A DNA stretch of 64,000 bases from Shewanella pealeana ATCC 700345 (lineage in GTDB: Bacteria; Pseudomonadota; Gammaproteobacteria; Enterobacterales; Shewanellaceae): NCBI RefSeq assembly GCF_000018285.1, contig NC_009901.1, positions 2,479,001 through 2,543,000 of the forward strand. The letters are read 5' to 3'. Below the pieces are notes generated by a model that worked only from the letters and a program-made list of their open reading frames with translations, ran no database searches and was not told the DNA's origin. Shown here piece by piece: positions 1-8,610 of this stretch. The position numbers and the translations under genes were made by a program. The stretch's first letter is position 1. Each line of letters opens with the position of its first letter.

Positions 1-2
1 TG

Positions 3-164
3 TTTGGTATATTGAGCTTTTTACTGTTTAGAATGGCACCGATAATTTTCAAGCTGCTGGGTAATACTGGCATTAACGTGATCACCCGTTTAATGGGTCT
101 ATTAATGTTGTCTATTGGTATTGAAGTGATAGCGGCTGGCGTTAAAGGTTTTTACCCCGGTTAA
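3..164 (+). CDS. MarC-family membrane protein (3' end only)
   Basis: Only the last 53 codons are in the window. The frame is open from the left edge to a TAA stop. The peptide is a hydrophobic C-terminus with GINVITRLMGLLMLSIG followed by IEVIAAGVKGF, which is the typical last transmembrane helix and tail of MarC/YhgN-type inner-membrane proteins. Members of this family span the membrane about six times; their substrates are poorly defined. The family call rests on this tail alone. A strong terminator follows 22 bases after the stop. Confidence 0.7.
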   Translation, partial: FGILSFLLFRMAPIIFKLLGNTGINVITRLMGLLMLSIGIEVIAAGVKGFYPG

Positions 165-186
165 TCGACAACCGGTTTATGATGAA

Positions 187-215
187 TAAAAAAGGCACCT
201 TCGGGTGCCTTTTTT
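187..215 (+). terminator. Rho-independent terminator after the MarC-family gene
   Basis: Stem GGCACC / GGTGCC closed by a stable TTCG tetraloop, with an A run before and a T run after the stem. The A/T symmetry means it could also stop transcription arriving from the dGTPase-like gene on the other strand. Confidence 0.9.
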
Positions 216-240
216 ACTTTAGTGCAGAGATTAGAAAAGC

Positions 241-1575
241 TTAAAAATCGCTGTTAAAGTCCATCATAGAGTGTGATTTAGCGCTAAACAGATGTTGGTG
301 TAACCTTGCTGCAAAACCGTCAGTCATACCAGAGATATAATCGGCAATCACTCTGTGACTGTTTTCCCCTAGTCTTTCATGTGCAAGCCAACGTTCTTGT
401 GTATTTAGCGGCAGCAGTCTCTCGGGATCTGAGATAAAAGCCTCAAACAACTCCATTACTATCTGTTGGCCCTTATATTCAAGCATTTGGATCTCAGGTT
501 TGCGGATCACGTATTTATAGACAAACTGCTTCAAGATACTTAATGCTTCATGGAAGGCGGGTTCCAATGCAGCATTATATCTTAACAGCGGTTCTTCAAA
601 GCCATCGACTTCAGTAATAGCTATTGCGGTAACAAAGCCATTGACTAAGGTCCCGATAGCGTCTTTACGCAAATGGTGTTTGGCTGAAAATAGTCTTTGG
701 CTGATAGTAGCAAATTCGTTTTTCAACCATGGGTCATTGCTTTGCGAAAGCGGCAGTGAAACATCTGTATGCCATTGCTGTTCGCTGACAATACCCATTA
801 CTATTGCGTCTTCTAAATCATGTACCGCATAGGCAATATCATCGGCCAGTTCCATGATAGAGCAATCTAAGGATTTAAAGCGGGTACGTTTGTGTTTTAT
901 GTCTTTAACTACATGACTTGAGAGAAACTTCGCTCTGTCTTGCTGTGAAAGTGGCGCTAATACCCAGTCTAAGATCTCACGATCATCATCAAAGATCCCT
1001 TTTACAGGTGGCCATTTTGAGGGCTTAAGTTGTCTGAAATCATCAACCGACTCCTCAGGTGTACCGACGCAGAGGTTAGTATAGGGCGCCGGGTACTTTA
1101 ATATTCCTAATAAAGTACGACGGCATAGGTTCATGCCAAAATGCTCTGTATAGGGCTCAAGTCGGGTTAATATACGGAAGGTCTGGCCATTGCCCTCGAA
1201 ACCTCCGTGTTTACGCATCATATAATTGAGCGCCACTTCGCCACCATGACCAAAAGGGGGATGACCTATGTCATGGGCTAAGCACAGAGATTCAATCAGA
1301 CTCATGGAGTCTAGCAGGGGGTTATGTTGCGGCTGCTTCTGTTTAAGCTGAGCACAAATTCCTGTACCAATTTGCGATACTTCAAGAGAGTGGGTGAGGC
1401 GTGTACGATAAAAGTCATTCATCCCAACGCCTAATACTTGGGTTTTGGCCTGAAGACGTCTAAAGGCTGCAGAGTGAAGGATCCGTGCACGGTCGCGCTG
1501 ATACGGACTTCTATGGTCGTTACGCCTTTGTTTGTCTTCGCCTAAGCGCCTTTCATTCCAAACGGCATCTGTCAT
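241..1575 (-). CDS. dGTPase-like HD-domain triphosphohydrolase
   Basis: Protein of 444 aa in the deoxyguanosinetriphosphate triphosphohydrolase-like family, which cleaves dNTPs to the deoxynucleoside and triphosphate. The HD metal site is visible: RLTHSLEV (His62), [10 protein letters not shown] (His101-Asp102) and a later [11 protein letters not shown]. At 444 aa it is shorter than E. coli Dgt (about 505) and matches the shorter dGTPase-like subgroup. The ATG is preceded by AAGGA. It starts 18 bases after the yfbR stop, so the two nucleotide-pool HD enzymes probably form an operon. The exact nucleotide preference cannot be read from sequence. Confidence 0.9.
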   Translation of the reverse strand: MTDAVWNERRLGEDKQRRNDHRSPYQRDRARILHSAAFRRLQAKTQVLGVGMNDFYRTRLTHSLEVSQIGTGICAQLKQKQPQHNPLLDSMSLIESLCLAHDIGHPPFGHGGEVALNYMMRKHGGFEGNGQTFRILTRLEPYTEHFGMNLCRRTLLGILKYPAPYTNLCVGTPEESVDDFRQLKPSKWPPVKGIFDDDREILDWVLAPLSQQDRAKFLSSHVVKDIKHKRTRFKSLDCSIMELADDIAYAVHDLEDAIVMGIVSEQQWHTDVSLPLSQSNDPWLKNEFATISQRLFSAKHHLRKDAIGTLVNGFVTAIAITEVDGFEEPLLRYNAALEPAFHEALSILKQFVYKYVIRKPEIQMLEYKGQQIVMELFEAFISDPERLLPLNTQERWLAHERLGENSHRVIADYISGMTDGFAARLHQHLFSAKSHSMMDFNSDF

Positions 1576-1593
1576 ATCTATTCCTTCGAAGGC

Positions 1594-2181
1594 TTAAAGC
1601 AGCTTATTGATATCGTCGAGATCTAGGGTGAAGCTTGGAATAAAACATTCAATAAAATAATTGACGGCAGGGTTAGGGTCATTCTTAAGGCTTTGTTCGA
1701 GCCGTTTCTGTGCAGTGTTAAATTCAGTATTACCAGCACGTCTTTCTTCAAGGCATTTTAGGTAGGCACACAGGGTGTCTGCAGACTTGACCAATGCCTT
1801 GTATTCTTTGTCGGCATGTTCACTGGTGAGTAAGGCTTGATAATCTTCTTTAAACTCTTCAGGTACCATCTCTAGGAGGCGCTGCTCGGCGATGGCTTCA
1901 ATTTTTTTGTACTCGGCCTCTATCTCTTTATTGAAGTACTTTACTGGGGTTGGCAGATCACCGGTGAGAATTTCACTGGCATCATGAAAAATAGCTATGG
2001 TTGCAACTTGATAAGGGTCGTAGTTGCCTTCAAACTTTTTGTTGCTAATTAATGCGAGTGAATGCGCAACCATGGCGACTTGTAGCGAATGCTCTTGAAC
2101 ATTTTCAGTTCTTACATTGTACATCAGCGGCCAGCGTTGAATTAATTTCATTCGTGCTAGATGGGCAAATAGGTGGCTCAT
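1594..2181 (-). CDS. yfbR: 5'-deoxynucleotidase YfbR
   Basis: Protein of 195 aa, full family length. YfbR dephosphorylates deoxyribonucleoside 5'-monophosphates in the cytosol. It has a HD-type site: [16 protein letters not shown] (His31), [16 protein letters not shown] (His66-Asp67 and Asp75), and the characteristic N-terminus [17 protein letters not shown]. The ATG follows AAAGGGA. It is first in a leftward pair with the dGTPase-like gene, which suggests joint control of nucleotide pools. The alaA terminator lies just upstream, so this pair should have its own promoter. Confidence 0.93.
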   Translation of the reverse strand: MSHLFAHLARMKLIQRWPLMYNVRTENVQEHSLQVAMVAHSLALISNKKFEGNYDPYQVATIAIFHDASEILTGDLPTPVKYFNKEIEAEYKKIEAIAEQRLLEMVPEEFKEDYQALLTSEHADKEYKALVKSADTLCAYLKCLEERRAGNTEFNTAQKRLEQSLKNDPNPAVNYFIECFIPSFTLDLDDINKLL

Positions 2182-2235
2182 CGGATCCCTTTGAAGTTAG
2201 GAGTTGAACCCTTTCAGATTAGCATAGTTAGAAAA

Positions 2236-2264
2236 CAAAAAACGACCCTGAGGTCGTTTTATTT
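2236..2264 (-). terminator. Rho-independent terminator of alaA
   Basis: Stem ACGACC / GGTCGT with loop CTGA. Read on the minus strand it is followed by a T-rich run. It sits between the alaA stop and the yfbR start. Confidence 0.85.
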
Positions 2265-2284
2265 TTCTGTGTTTTATTAGTGAG

Positions 2285-3499
2285 TTACTGCTTATAATTA
2301 GCTAAGAAATCACCAAATTCAGATAAGGCTTTGGTTAGTTCTTCTTTGTAAGGCAAAAATACGACACGAACATGATCAGGTTCTGGATAATTAAATGCCG
2401 AGCCTTGAACTAATAAGATCTTACGGTCTTTTAGTAAATCAAGCACTAAGCGTTCATCGTCACGCAGGTTAAATTTCTTTTGATCTAACTTAGCAAACGC
2501 ATATAAAGCACCTTTCGGCGTTTTAACACTGACACCAGGAATAGAGTTGAGCATTTCAACACAGGCATCACGCTGCACGCGTAAACGTCCGCCAGGCTGC
2601 ACTAACTCTTGAATGCTCTGATAGCCACCCAATGCTGTTTGAATAGCATGCTGACTTGGCACGTTTGCGCACAGACGCATTGATGCCAGCATATCTAAGC
2701 CTTCAACATAACTCTTTGCCGCTTTTTTGTTACCAGTTAGCATCATCCATCCCACGCGGAAGCCGGCCGCACGGTAAACCTTTGATAGGCCGTTAAAGGT
2801 AACGGTTAAGATGTCATCCGATAGACTTGCAGCAGGAATATGAACAGCTTCATCATACAAGATCTTATCGTAGATTTCGTCGGCGAACAGAATCATATCG
2901 TTTTGACGACAAAGCTCGATCACTTCAAGGATCAGTTCCTTGGAGTAAACTGCTCCTGTTGGATTATTCGGGTTAATCAACACAAGACCGCGAGTTCTTG
3001 GGGTAATTTTGCTTTTAATATCTTCAAGATCTGGGAACCAATCTGATTCTTCATCACAACGGTAATGCTGTGCTTTACCGCCAGACAGGTGCACAGCTGC
3101 AGTCCATAAAGGGTAGTCAGGTGAAGGAACCAAAACTTCATCACCACTATTCAGTAGACCTTGCATAGCCATAACAATAAGCTCAGATACACCATTACCG
3201 ATATAGATGTCTTCAATATCGACACCGAAGATCCCCTGAGACTGGTAATGTTGCACGATCGCTTTACGCGCAGAAAACAGACCTTTCGACTCACAGTAGC
3301 CTTGCGCGCTCGGTAGATTTAAAATTACATCTCGCACGATCTCTTCTGGTGCCTCAAATCCAAATGGGGCTGGGTTACCAATATTCAGTTTAAGAATACG
3401 GTGACCTTCATCTTCAAGACGACGGGCTTCTTTATGTACTGGACCACGAATGTCGTAACATACAGAATCTAATTTGTTGGATTTGATAATAGGGCGCAT
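2285..3499 (-). CDS. alaA: Glutamate-pyruvate (alanine) aminotransferase AlaA
   Basis: Protein of 404 aa, close to E. coli AlaA (405 aa). It is a fold-type I PLP enzyme that makes alanine from pyruvate and glutamate. The N-terminus (VCYDIRGPV, KLNIGNPAPFGF) and the ANVPSQHAIQTALGGYQSI segment are diagnostic for AlaA. The PLP lysine is Lys240 in FNGLSKVYRAAGFRVGW, and NPNNPTGAVYS and ADEIYDKILYD are the cofactor-binding segments. It is a single gene with its own terminator at 2236-2264. Confidence 0.93.
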   Translation of the reverse strand: MRPIIKSNKLDSVCYDIRGPVHKEARRLEDEGHRILKLNIGNPAPFGFEAPEEIVRDVILNLPSAQGYCESKGLFSARKAIVQHYQSQGIFGVDIEDIYIGNGVSELIVMAMQGLLNSGDEVLVPSPDYPLWTAAVHLSGGKAQHYRCDEESDWFPDLEDIKSKITPRTRGLVLINPNNPTGAVYSKELILEVIELCRQNDMILFADEIYDKILYDEAVHIPAASLSDDILTVTFNGLSKVYRAAGFRVGWMMLTGNKKAAKSYVEGLDMLASMRLCANVPSQHAIQTALGGYQSIQELVQPGGRLRVQRDACVEMLNSIPGVSVKTPKGALYAFAKLDQKKFNLRDDERLVLDLLKDRKILLVQGSAFNYPEPDHVRVVFLPYKEELTKALSEFGDFLANYKQ

Positions 3500-3787
3500 C
3501 TACACCTCGAAAATGCTGAAAATACGAGTCAAACACTTCTTTGACTTTGTTGCTGGCACAATAGCTAAATTCAAAGAACAAATAAAGGATTAATTCACTG
3601 ATTCGAGTGGATTTAAAAGAGGATCGGTCTATTAGGGGCGGCATTTGATGATGGTTTTAGTGTTTAATGCTGCTAGTGTGTTCTGGTGCAGTCGTTAGTA
3701 TGGCTGTTTGTGCATTCTTACTGTTTAAAGACTAAATCTATTATTTGCTATCTGGATCGATTTTTTTAGTCATCACTAATGCAGCAA
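3500..3787. other. alaA upstream region
   Basis: This stretch holds the promoter side of alaA, which reads leftward. An overlapping 70-codon frame at its left end overlaps the alaA start and lacks coding character. No RNA gene or clear operator was recognised. Confidence 0.4.
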
Positions 3788-3816
3788 TAAAAAAGCCAGC
3801 ATATTTGCTGGCTTTG
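3788..3816 (-). terminator. Rho-independent terminator of efp
   Basis: Stem AAAGCCAGCA / TGCTGGCTTT with a short loop. On the minus strand it is followed by TTTTTTATT, just after the efp stop. Confidence 0.88.
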
Positions 3817-3834
3817 TAAAGCGGCTTTAAAAGA

Positions 3835-4395
3835 TTAAACGCGCTTTTTGAACTCGTTAGTACGAGTGTCAATTTCAATCATGTCGCCAGTTTTAACGAA
3901 GTCTGCAACACTTAGCGTGCCGCCACCAGTGATGGTAGCTGGCTTCATTACTTTACCTGAAGTATCACCACGAGCTGAAGGCTCAGTGTATGTTACTTCA
4001 CGTACAACTGAAGTTGGTAGTTCAACTGAAATTGCTTTGCCTTCGTAGAAAGTTACTTGGCAATTCTCTTCCATACCGTCAACGATGTATGCAGCTGCAT
4101 CACCTAGGTTTTCAGCTTCAACATCATACTGGTTGTATTCAGCATCCATGAATACGTACATAGGATCAGCGAAGTATGAATAAGTACAATCTAGACGCTC
4201 TAGAATAATATCTTCCATCTTGTCTTCACCTTTGAAGGTGCTTTCAGTAGAAGAGTCTTGTAGAACGTGCTTAAGCTTTAATTTAACGATAGCAGCGTTA
4301 CGGCCAGAACGAGTTGTTTCAGTTTTTTGAACAACCCATGGGCTGCCATCTAACATGATCACGTTACCAGGACGGAGTTCATGAGCAGTTTTCAT
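3835..4395 (-). CDS. efp: Translation elongation factor P, arginine (rhamnosyl) type
   Basis: Protein of 186 aa with the three-domain EF-P layout. EF-P binds next to the P-site and relieves stalling at proline stretches. The modified loop reads TRSGRNAA, putting Arg at position 32 where E. coli has a lysine that is beta-lysylated. Arg32 is the residue rhamnosylated by EarP in this subgroup, and earP lies directly upstream in the same direction (44 bases between the genes). The C-terminal part ([26 protein letters not shown]) is typical. Activity should depend on dTDP-rhamnose synthesis genes outside this window. Confidence 0.96.
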   Translation of the reverse strand: MKTAHELRPGNVIMLDGSPWVVQKTETTRSGRNAAIVKLKLKHVLQDSSTESTFKGEDKMEDIILERLDCTYSYFADPMYVFMDAEYNQYDVEAENLGDAAAYIVDGMEENCQVTFYEGKAISVELPTSVVREVTYTEPSARGDTSGKVMKPATITGGGTLSVADFVKTGDMIEIDTRTNEFKKRV

Positions 4396-4439
4396 TACAC
4401 TATTTCCTATTTTAGGTTTTTCTATTTAAACGTAGTATC

Positions 4440-5654
4440 TTAGCTATTTTTGACGAATTGAACTAGTCGAGAAACAAGATCTACATCATTTATTGCATCG
4501 ATTGGCCATTGCTTTGCGTGTTGCTGCAATGGCAAATCAGCTAAATTAAGTTGTTGCCAGTATTCACAAGTCAGTGCCGCTTGCTCTTGATTGAAGGCAA
4601 GATTAAGCCCTTTCCAGCTCATCGCTAATTCTGACGGCAGATTATTACAGTAAAGCTGCATAAAGGCATCTAATTTTATTAGATGATAGTCCTCTTCTTG
4701 CTCATATATGTGCCAAATGAACGGTTTTGCAGCCCATTGAGCCCTTAAAAATGAATCTTCGCCGCGTACAATATTAAAATCACAGCTCCAGAGGAGCTTG
4801 TCATAGCCCTCTTGATCTGTCATCGGCAAGATATGAATGACCAAGTTACCGAAAGCAATTTGCATTCCGGGCGTCAATTCATCAATGGAGCAGGGGAGAA
4901 TCGATTGTAAGCTATTGAGGCTTCTGCCCTTAGGGATTAACGCGTGAGTCTTGGTGTCATTTGCTTGCCAATGCTGGCAAAGGGCTAATAACGCACTAGA
5001 TTCATAGCTAAACACACTAATTACCGTATCGGTCTCGTCAATACCCGTTAGCCCTAATGATTTAAACAAATTTTGACGGTTTTGTGTATCAAGTTGCCAA
5101 TGTTCTCTATCTGTGAAAAGCGTCTTCTCGCAGATAAGTCCGCCAGTTTTATCGCTAAATCCAGGGAAATAAAAATACTTCTTAATTCCGCTTGCCTGCA
5201 TTGAGGGCAATCCATGGCATCCTTCGACCCATGACTCAGCACTGAGATATTCCAGGTTTAACCAAACCGGTGGCTTTTTATTTTTACTGTTATCGAAATA
5301 AGCTTGCTTAGCCGTTACTAGCTGTTGCTTTACCTGTGCGGGTAATTCACATGCAAAGGCTTCAATAAGTACGTCACCTACTTTATAGTCGATTTTTAAA
5401 GGCTCTGACCATTGATTTATTTTGATGCCACAATGACTTTGAGTCACTTGGTTTGGATCCAAGTGCGGCAAAATGTGCTGAAAACTGTTTAAATCATCGA
5501 CCCAAAGTGTGACGTTGATTTTCTGCTCTGCGGATAACTGTTTAGCAAGGCGCCATGTAACACCTATGTCACCGTAATTGTCGACGACAGCGCAAAATAT
5601 ATCCCAATTTTGCTCTGAGTTTTGACTTGTCATATTTTCAATGCTTACTGTCAT
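4440..5654 (-). CDS. earP: EF-P Arg32 rhamnosyltransferase EarP
   Basis: Protein of 404 aa of the EarP (formerly DUF2331) family. It is a GT-B-fold glycosyltransferase that moves rhamnose from dTDP-rhamnose to Arg32 of EF-P. The N-terminal signature WDIFCAVVDNYGDIGVTWR is present; the Asp of NYGDIG is the known catalytic region of the family. The C-terminal half has the donor-site segment NIVRGEDSFLRAQWAAKPFIW. It is transcribed in the same direction as efp, which follows 44 bases later. Two in-frame starts exist (5654 and 5633), neither with a strong ribosome binding site; the longer one is given. Confidence 0.95.
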   Translation of the reverse strand: MTVSIENMTSQNSEQNWDIFCAVVDNYGDIGVTWRLAKQLSAEQKINVTLWVDDLNSFQHILPHLDPNQVTQSHCGIKINQWSEPLKIDYKVGDVLIEAFACELPAQVKQQLVTAKQAYFDNSKNKKPPVWLNLEYLSAESWVEGCHGLPSMQASGIKKYFYFPGFSDKTGGLICEKTLFTDREHWQLDTQNRQNLFKSLGLTGIDETDTVISVFSYESSALLALCQHWQANDTKTHALIPKGRSLNSLQSILPCSIDELTPGMQIAFGNLVIHILPMTDQEGYDKLLWSCDFNIVRGEDSFLRAQWAAKPFIWHIYEQEEDYHLIKLDAFMQLYCNNLPSELAMSWKGLNLAFNQEQAALTCEYWQQLNLADLPLQQHAKQWPIDAINDVDLVSRLVQFVKNS

Positions 5655-5703
5655 AACCGATATCAGCTTTTTGATTAACCAAGATTTGCTGTTTATTTTT
5701 GAG

Positions 5704-5736
5704 ACAAAAAAGCGGCATATTATAATGCCGCTTTTA
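5704..5736 (-). terminator. Rho-independent terminator of fldA
   Basis: Near-perfect palindrome AAAAGCGGCAT / ATGCCGCTTTT between the fldA stop and the earP start. On the minus strand it is followed by TTTTTTG. Confidence 0.88.
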
Positions 5737-5778
5737 CAAGAAGTTCAGCAAAGCCAAATTTGGCTTTCAAGTTAACTT

Positions 5779-6306
5779 CTAGTCTTCTAATTCAGCTAAA
5801 CACATCTCTTCGTGGATCTGCTTAACCCATGCGTCAACACGTTCTTCAGTTAGCTCAGGTTGACGATCTTCGTCGATACCTAATCCAACAAAGTGTTTGT
5901 CGTCTGCTAAGCCTTTTGACTCTTCGAAATCATAGCCTTCGGTTGGCCAGTGACCAATTACGATAGCGCCACGAGCTTCAACGATTTCGTTGACCATGCC
6001 CATCGCATCAAGGAAATACTCAGCGTAATCCTCTTGATCGCCACAACCAAAGATTGCGACTAACTTGTCTTCGAAGTTGATCTGCTCAAGTTCAGGGAAA
6101 AAGTCATCCCAGTCACATTGTGCTTCACCGTAATACCAAGTTGGAATGCCGAAAATTAGCAGATCGTAATCTGCAATTTGCTCCTTGGTACTTTTGGCGA
6201 TATCTTTCACCTCAACCATTTTTTTGCCCAGTTTCTTCTGGATCATTTTGGCGACGGCTTCGGTGTTGCCTGTATCAGACCCGAAAAAAAGACCTACAGT
6301 TGCCAT
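5779..6306 (-). CDS. fldA: Flavodoxin FldA
   Basis: Protein of 175 aa, a long-chain flavodoxin. It carries low-potential electrons on FMN in the cytosol, for example to reductive biosynthetic enzymes. The phosphate-binding loop is GSDTGNTEAVA near the N-terminus, with the isoalloxazine-flanking segments IPTWYYGEAQCDWDDF and GCGDQEDYAEYFLDAMG. It is last in the leftward block ybfF / DUF2788 / ybfE / fldA, the usual order in this group. The fur gene that often follows is not here; earP comes next. Confidence 0.95.
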   Translation of the reverse strand: MATVGLFFGSDTGNTEAVAKMIQKKLGKKMVEVKDIAKSTKEQIADYDLLIFGIPTWYYGEAQCDWDDFFPELEQINFEDKLVAIFGCGDQEDYAEYFLDAMGMVNEIVEARGAIVIGHWPTEGYDFEESKGLADDKHFVGLGIDEDRQPELTEERVDAWVKQIHEEMCLAELED

Positions 6307-6362
6307 TGTTGTTCCTTTAATATCTAGTTAACTATTAATGGTATGCGTGTATTTAAAGTGGA

Positions 6363-6635
6363 TTAGTTACTAACCAGCTTTTGCAGTATAGATTCGATTA
6401 GTTGGCTGCGGCTGATATTACTGGCCAAAGCTTGTTCATTCAAGGCGTCATACAAATCTTGTGACACCTTTAACTCTATTCGTTTTAATCCGTTCGCTCG
6501 ATCACGCTGAATTTGGTTTCTTTTATTAATTTTGAGCTGTTGGTCCCGTGGCAAAGGATTGCTGCGGGGCCTACCACGTCGCTTTTCTGTTGCGAACAGA
6601 TCAATGGTGGTTCTATCTGATGTTTCTTTTGCCAT
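6363..6635 (-). CDS. ybfE: LexA-regulated protein YbfE family
   Basis: Protein of 90 aa from the ATG at 6635. The frame runs further upstream, but the family N-terminus is MAKE-SDRTTIDLFA, so the internal ATG is chosen. It has a basic stretch (RRGRPRSNPLPRD) and a C-terminal RHH-like segment (LKRIELKVSQDLYDALNEQ, then SRSQLIESILQKL). This suggests a small DNA-binding protein; the function of the family is not established beyond its SOS link in E. coli. It starts 11 bases after the DUF2788 gene, inside the fldA operon. No LexA box was identified here. Confidence 0.85.
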   Translation of the reverse strand: MAKETSDRTTIDLFATEKRRGRPRSNPLPRDQQLKINKRNQIQRDRANGLKRIELKVSQDLYDALNEQALASNISRSQLIESILQKLVSN

Positions 6636-6646
6636 TGAGTTCGTAT

Positions 6647-6868
6647 TTACCCGATGCCTGAGCCTTCCCAGGTCATCTGTATAATCCCTTTTGCAATAAA
6701 CCCGGCACAGCCGAGAAATAAAACGAGCCAAACGATGTTACGTCCAAACTTAGGTACATTGCCCTGTTTGAGTACATCTCGAATGGCCATACCAATAAAA
6801 AAGAAAATGGCTGCAAAAAACAGGTTTAAGCCAAGCGACTCAATCTGCTCCATATATTGCATTAGCAT
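6647..6868 (-). CDS. DUF2788 small inner-membrane protein
   Basis: Protein of 73 aa with two hydrophobic segments (about residues 13-29 and 45-63), matching DUF2788 in length and pattern (YMEQIESLGLNLFF at the start, IVWLVLFLGCAGFIAKGI later). The ATG is preceded by AAGGA at good spacing. It lies between ybfF and ybfE in the fldA block. Its function is unknown; position alone suggests nothing firm. Confidence 0.8.
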   Translation of the reverse strand: MLMQYMEQIESLGLNLFFAAIFFFIGMAIRDVLKQGNVPKFGRNIVWLVLFLGCAGFIAKGIIQMTWEGSGIG

Positions 6869-6964
6869 TTGCCATTCCTTTCTAGGCCAAAAAAGTTGCG
6901 CGAATATACCATATAAGTTTTCGAGCGGCTATATGCTTTATGCCTTTCTGGCGTGAAATGTGGT

Positions 6965-7723
6965 TCAATCGGCGGTTATAAAATCTTTAACTATTCGGTT
7001 GAATATGGCTGGTTTTTGCGCATGCAACCAATGACCTGTTCCCTCGATAGTTTTTGCTTTAACCGTTGGAAACTGAATCATGATAGCTTGCCTATGCTCT
7101 GCGGTAACATAATCGGAATCACCACCACGAACAAATAGACAGGGGCCTTGGTAATTACCTGAAAAGGTCGGCCAATCAATAATATCTGCGTAGCTTGCTT
7201 TAAGTCCCTCTAGGTTCATTTTCCAGCTGAAACCTTGCTCTGCACGTGTCAGAGACTTTAATAAAAACTGTGCAGTACCGTCATCAACACCACATGATTG
7301 CATATGAGCAAGAGCTTGGCGGCGATCTTTTAGATCGTTTAATGGCATAGACTCTAACGCGGCAAAAACTTTGTCGTGACGACTTTGGTAGGCAACTGGC
7401 GCAATATCGGCTACAACCAGTTTACTGACCAAGTGGGGATAATTGAGTGCAGTAGCCATGGCTATCTTGCCGCCCATGGAGTGACCAATCAAAATAGCTT
7501 CTTTACAGTCAAGTTCTCTAATCAATTTCGCCATTGCATCAGCGAGTGATTCATAGCACATGCTGGCAACCTGAGGGCTACAGCCATGATTGAGTACATC
7601 AATGCGAACAACAGTAAATTGCTCCTCGAGTTCTTTGCCTAAAGCCTTGAGGTTATCAAGATCCCCAAATAAACCATGAATGAGGATAACTACTGGACCT
7701 TGGCCACTGATCACATGATGCAT
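6965..7723 (-). CDS. ybfF: Alpha/beta-hydrolase esterase YbfF
   Basis: Protein of 252 aa, an alpha/beta-hydrolase like E. coli YbfF, an acyl esterase. The N-terminal HGLFGDLDNL is the oxyanion-hole region, the nucleophile elbow is GHSMGG, and GTGHWLHAQKP carries the catalytic His. There is no signal peptide, so it is cytosolic. The start follows GGAAAG. It is first gene of the leftward ybfF / DUF2788 / ybfE / fldA block, divergent from seqA. Its natural substrate is not defined. Confidence 0.9.
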   Translation of the reverse strand: MHHVISGQGPVVILIHGLFGDLDNLKALGKELEEQFTVVRIDVLNHGCSPQVASMCYESLADAMAKLIRELDCKEAILIGHSMGGKIAMATALNYPHLVSKLVVADIAPVAYQSRHDKVFAALESMPLNDLKDRRQALAHMQSCGVDDGTAQFLLKSLTRAEQGFSWKMNLEGLKASYADIIDWPTFSGNYQGPCLFVRGGDSDYVTAEHRQAIMIQFPTVKAKTIEGTGHWLHAQKPAIFNRIVKDFITAD

Positions 7724-7987
7724 TGTCTTTCCGATTACTTGAGTCGATTGGCGCAGATTGTGCCTCGGATTAGGATAAATTCCAACAATGGGCGGGTAAA
7801 TCGGTGTTTACTGCTGAAAAAGTAAACATAGTTTGCGATCTTTCCTCTCTGGATCGCAGTTTTCATTTAATGACGCTTTATCAAGGCCCTAAACCTCGCT
7901 ACACTGAGCTGATAATTCGGGATAGTTATGCGATCTTTTGCATTTAAGAACACCGATCCGCGTTTCTACTTAAGGAAGATAACCGTT

Positions 7988-8536
7988 ATGAAATATATCG
8001 AAGTTGATGAAGAGCTTTATCGACACATCGCCAGCAAGACTGAACATATTGGCGAGAGCGCTTCGGATATTTTGCGCCGTATATTGGGATTAGAAGTTGA
8101 ATCAGTGGTTCAAGCTGCACCTGAAGAGATTAGTCATCCTAGCCTTGAAGAGTCTTCACCTAAGCCTATAAAAGTGACAAAATTGGCAGCTAAGCCAGTT
8201 TCTGATTTTAGCAATTTGATTGATGCCGATGCGTTAGCTGCGCAAAAAGGCGCTGTCGGTCGTTTTCTATTCATTCTAGACACAGTTTATAGAGCATCGA
8301 CTAAACAGTTTGAGCAGGTATTACAAATTCAAGGCCGTGACCGTTTGTATTTTGCAACGTCGAAAGACGCACTGCTAAAAGCCAGTAAGTCAGCTAATCC
8401 AAAAGAGATTGGCCGCAGTGGTTTTTGGGTGACGACCAACAATAATACCGCGAAGAAGCGCACTATACTTTCGGAAGTGTTGCTGCAGTTTGGTACTGAT
8501 GAATCGCAAGTTGCCGATATCATAGAAAGAATTTAA
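7988..8536 (+). CDS. seqA: Replication initiation negative modulator SeqA
   Basis: Protein of 182 aa from the ATG at 7988. An upstream in-frame ATG exists, but the SeqA N-terminus MKYIEVDEELYRHIASKT and an AAGGA box upstream fix this start. SeqA binds hemimethylated GATC sites, sequesters oriC and organises newly replicated DNA. The N-terminal oligomerisation domain is residues 1-35; the C-terminal DNA-binding domain includes FWVTTNNNTAKKRTILSEVL. Its presence implies Dam methylation in this organism. It is followed by pgm, the usual seqA-pgm pairing. Confidence 0.95.
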   Translation: MKYIEVDEELYRHIASKTEHIGESASDILRRILGLEVESVVQAAPEEISHPSLEESSPKPIKVTKLAAKPVSDFSNLIDADALAAQKGAVGRFLFILDTVYRASTKQFEQVLQIQGRDRLYFATSKDALLKASKSANPKEIGRSGFWVTTNNNTAKKRTILSEVLLQFGTDESQVADIIERI

Positions 8537-8610
8537 CGATATAAAGCGTTAACGTAAAATATATAGACTTACCATTTATGAATTCATAAAGGTAATAGAA
8601 GGAGAGGGAC

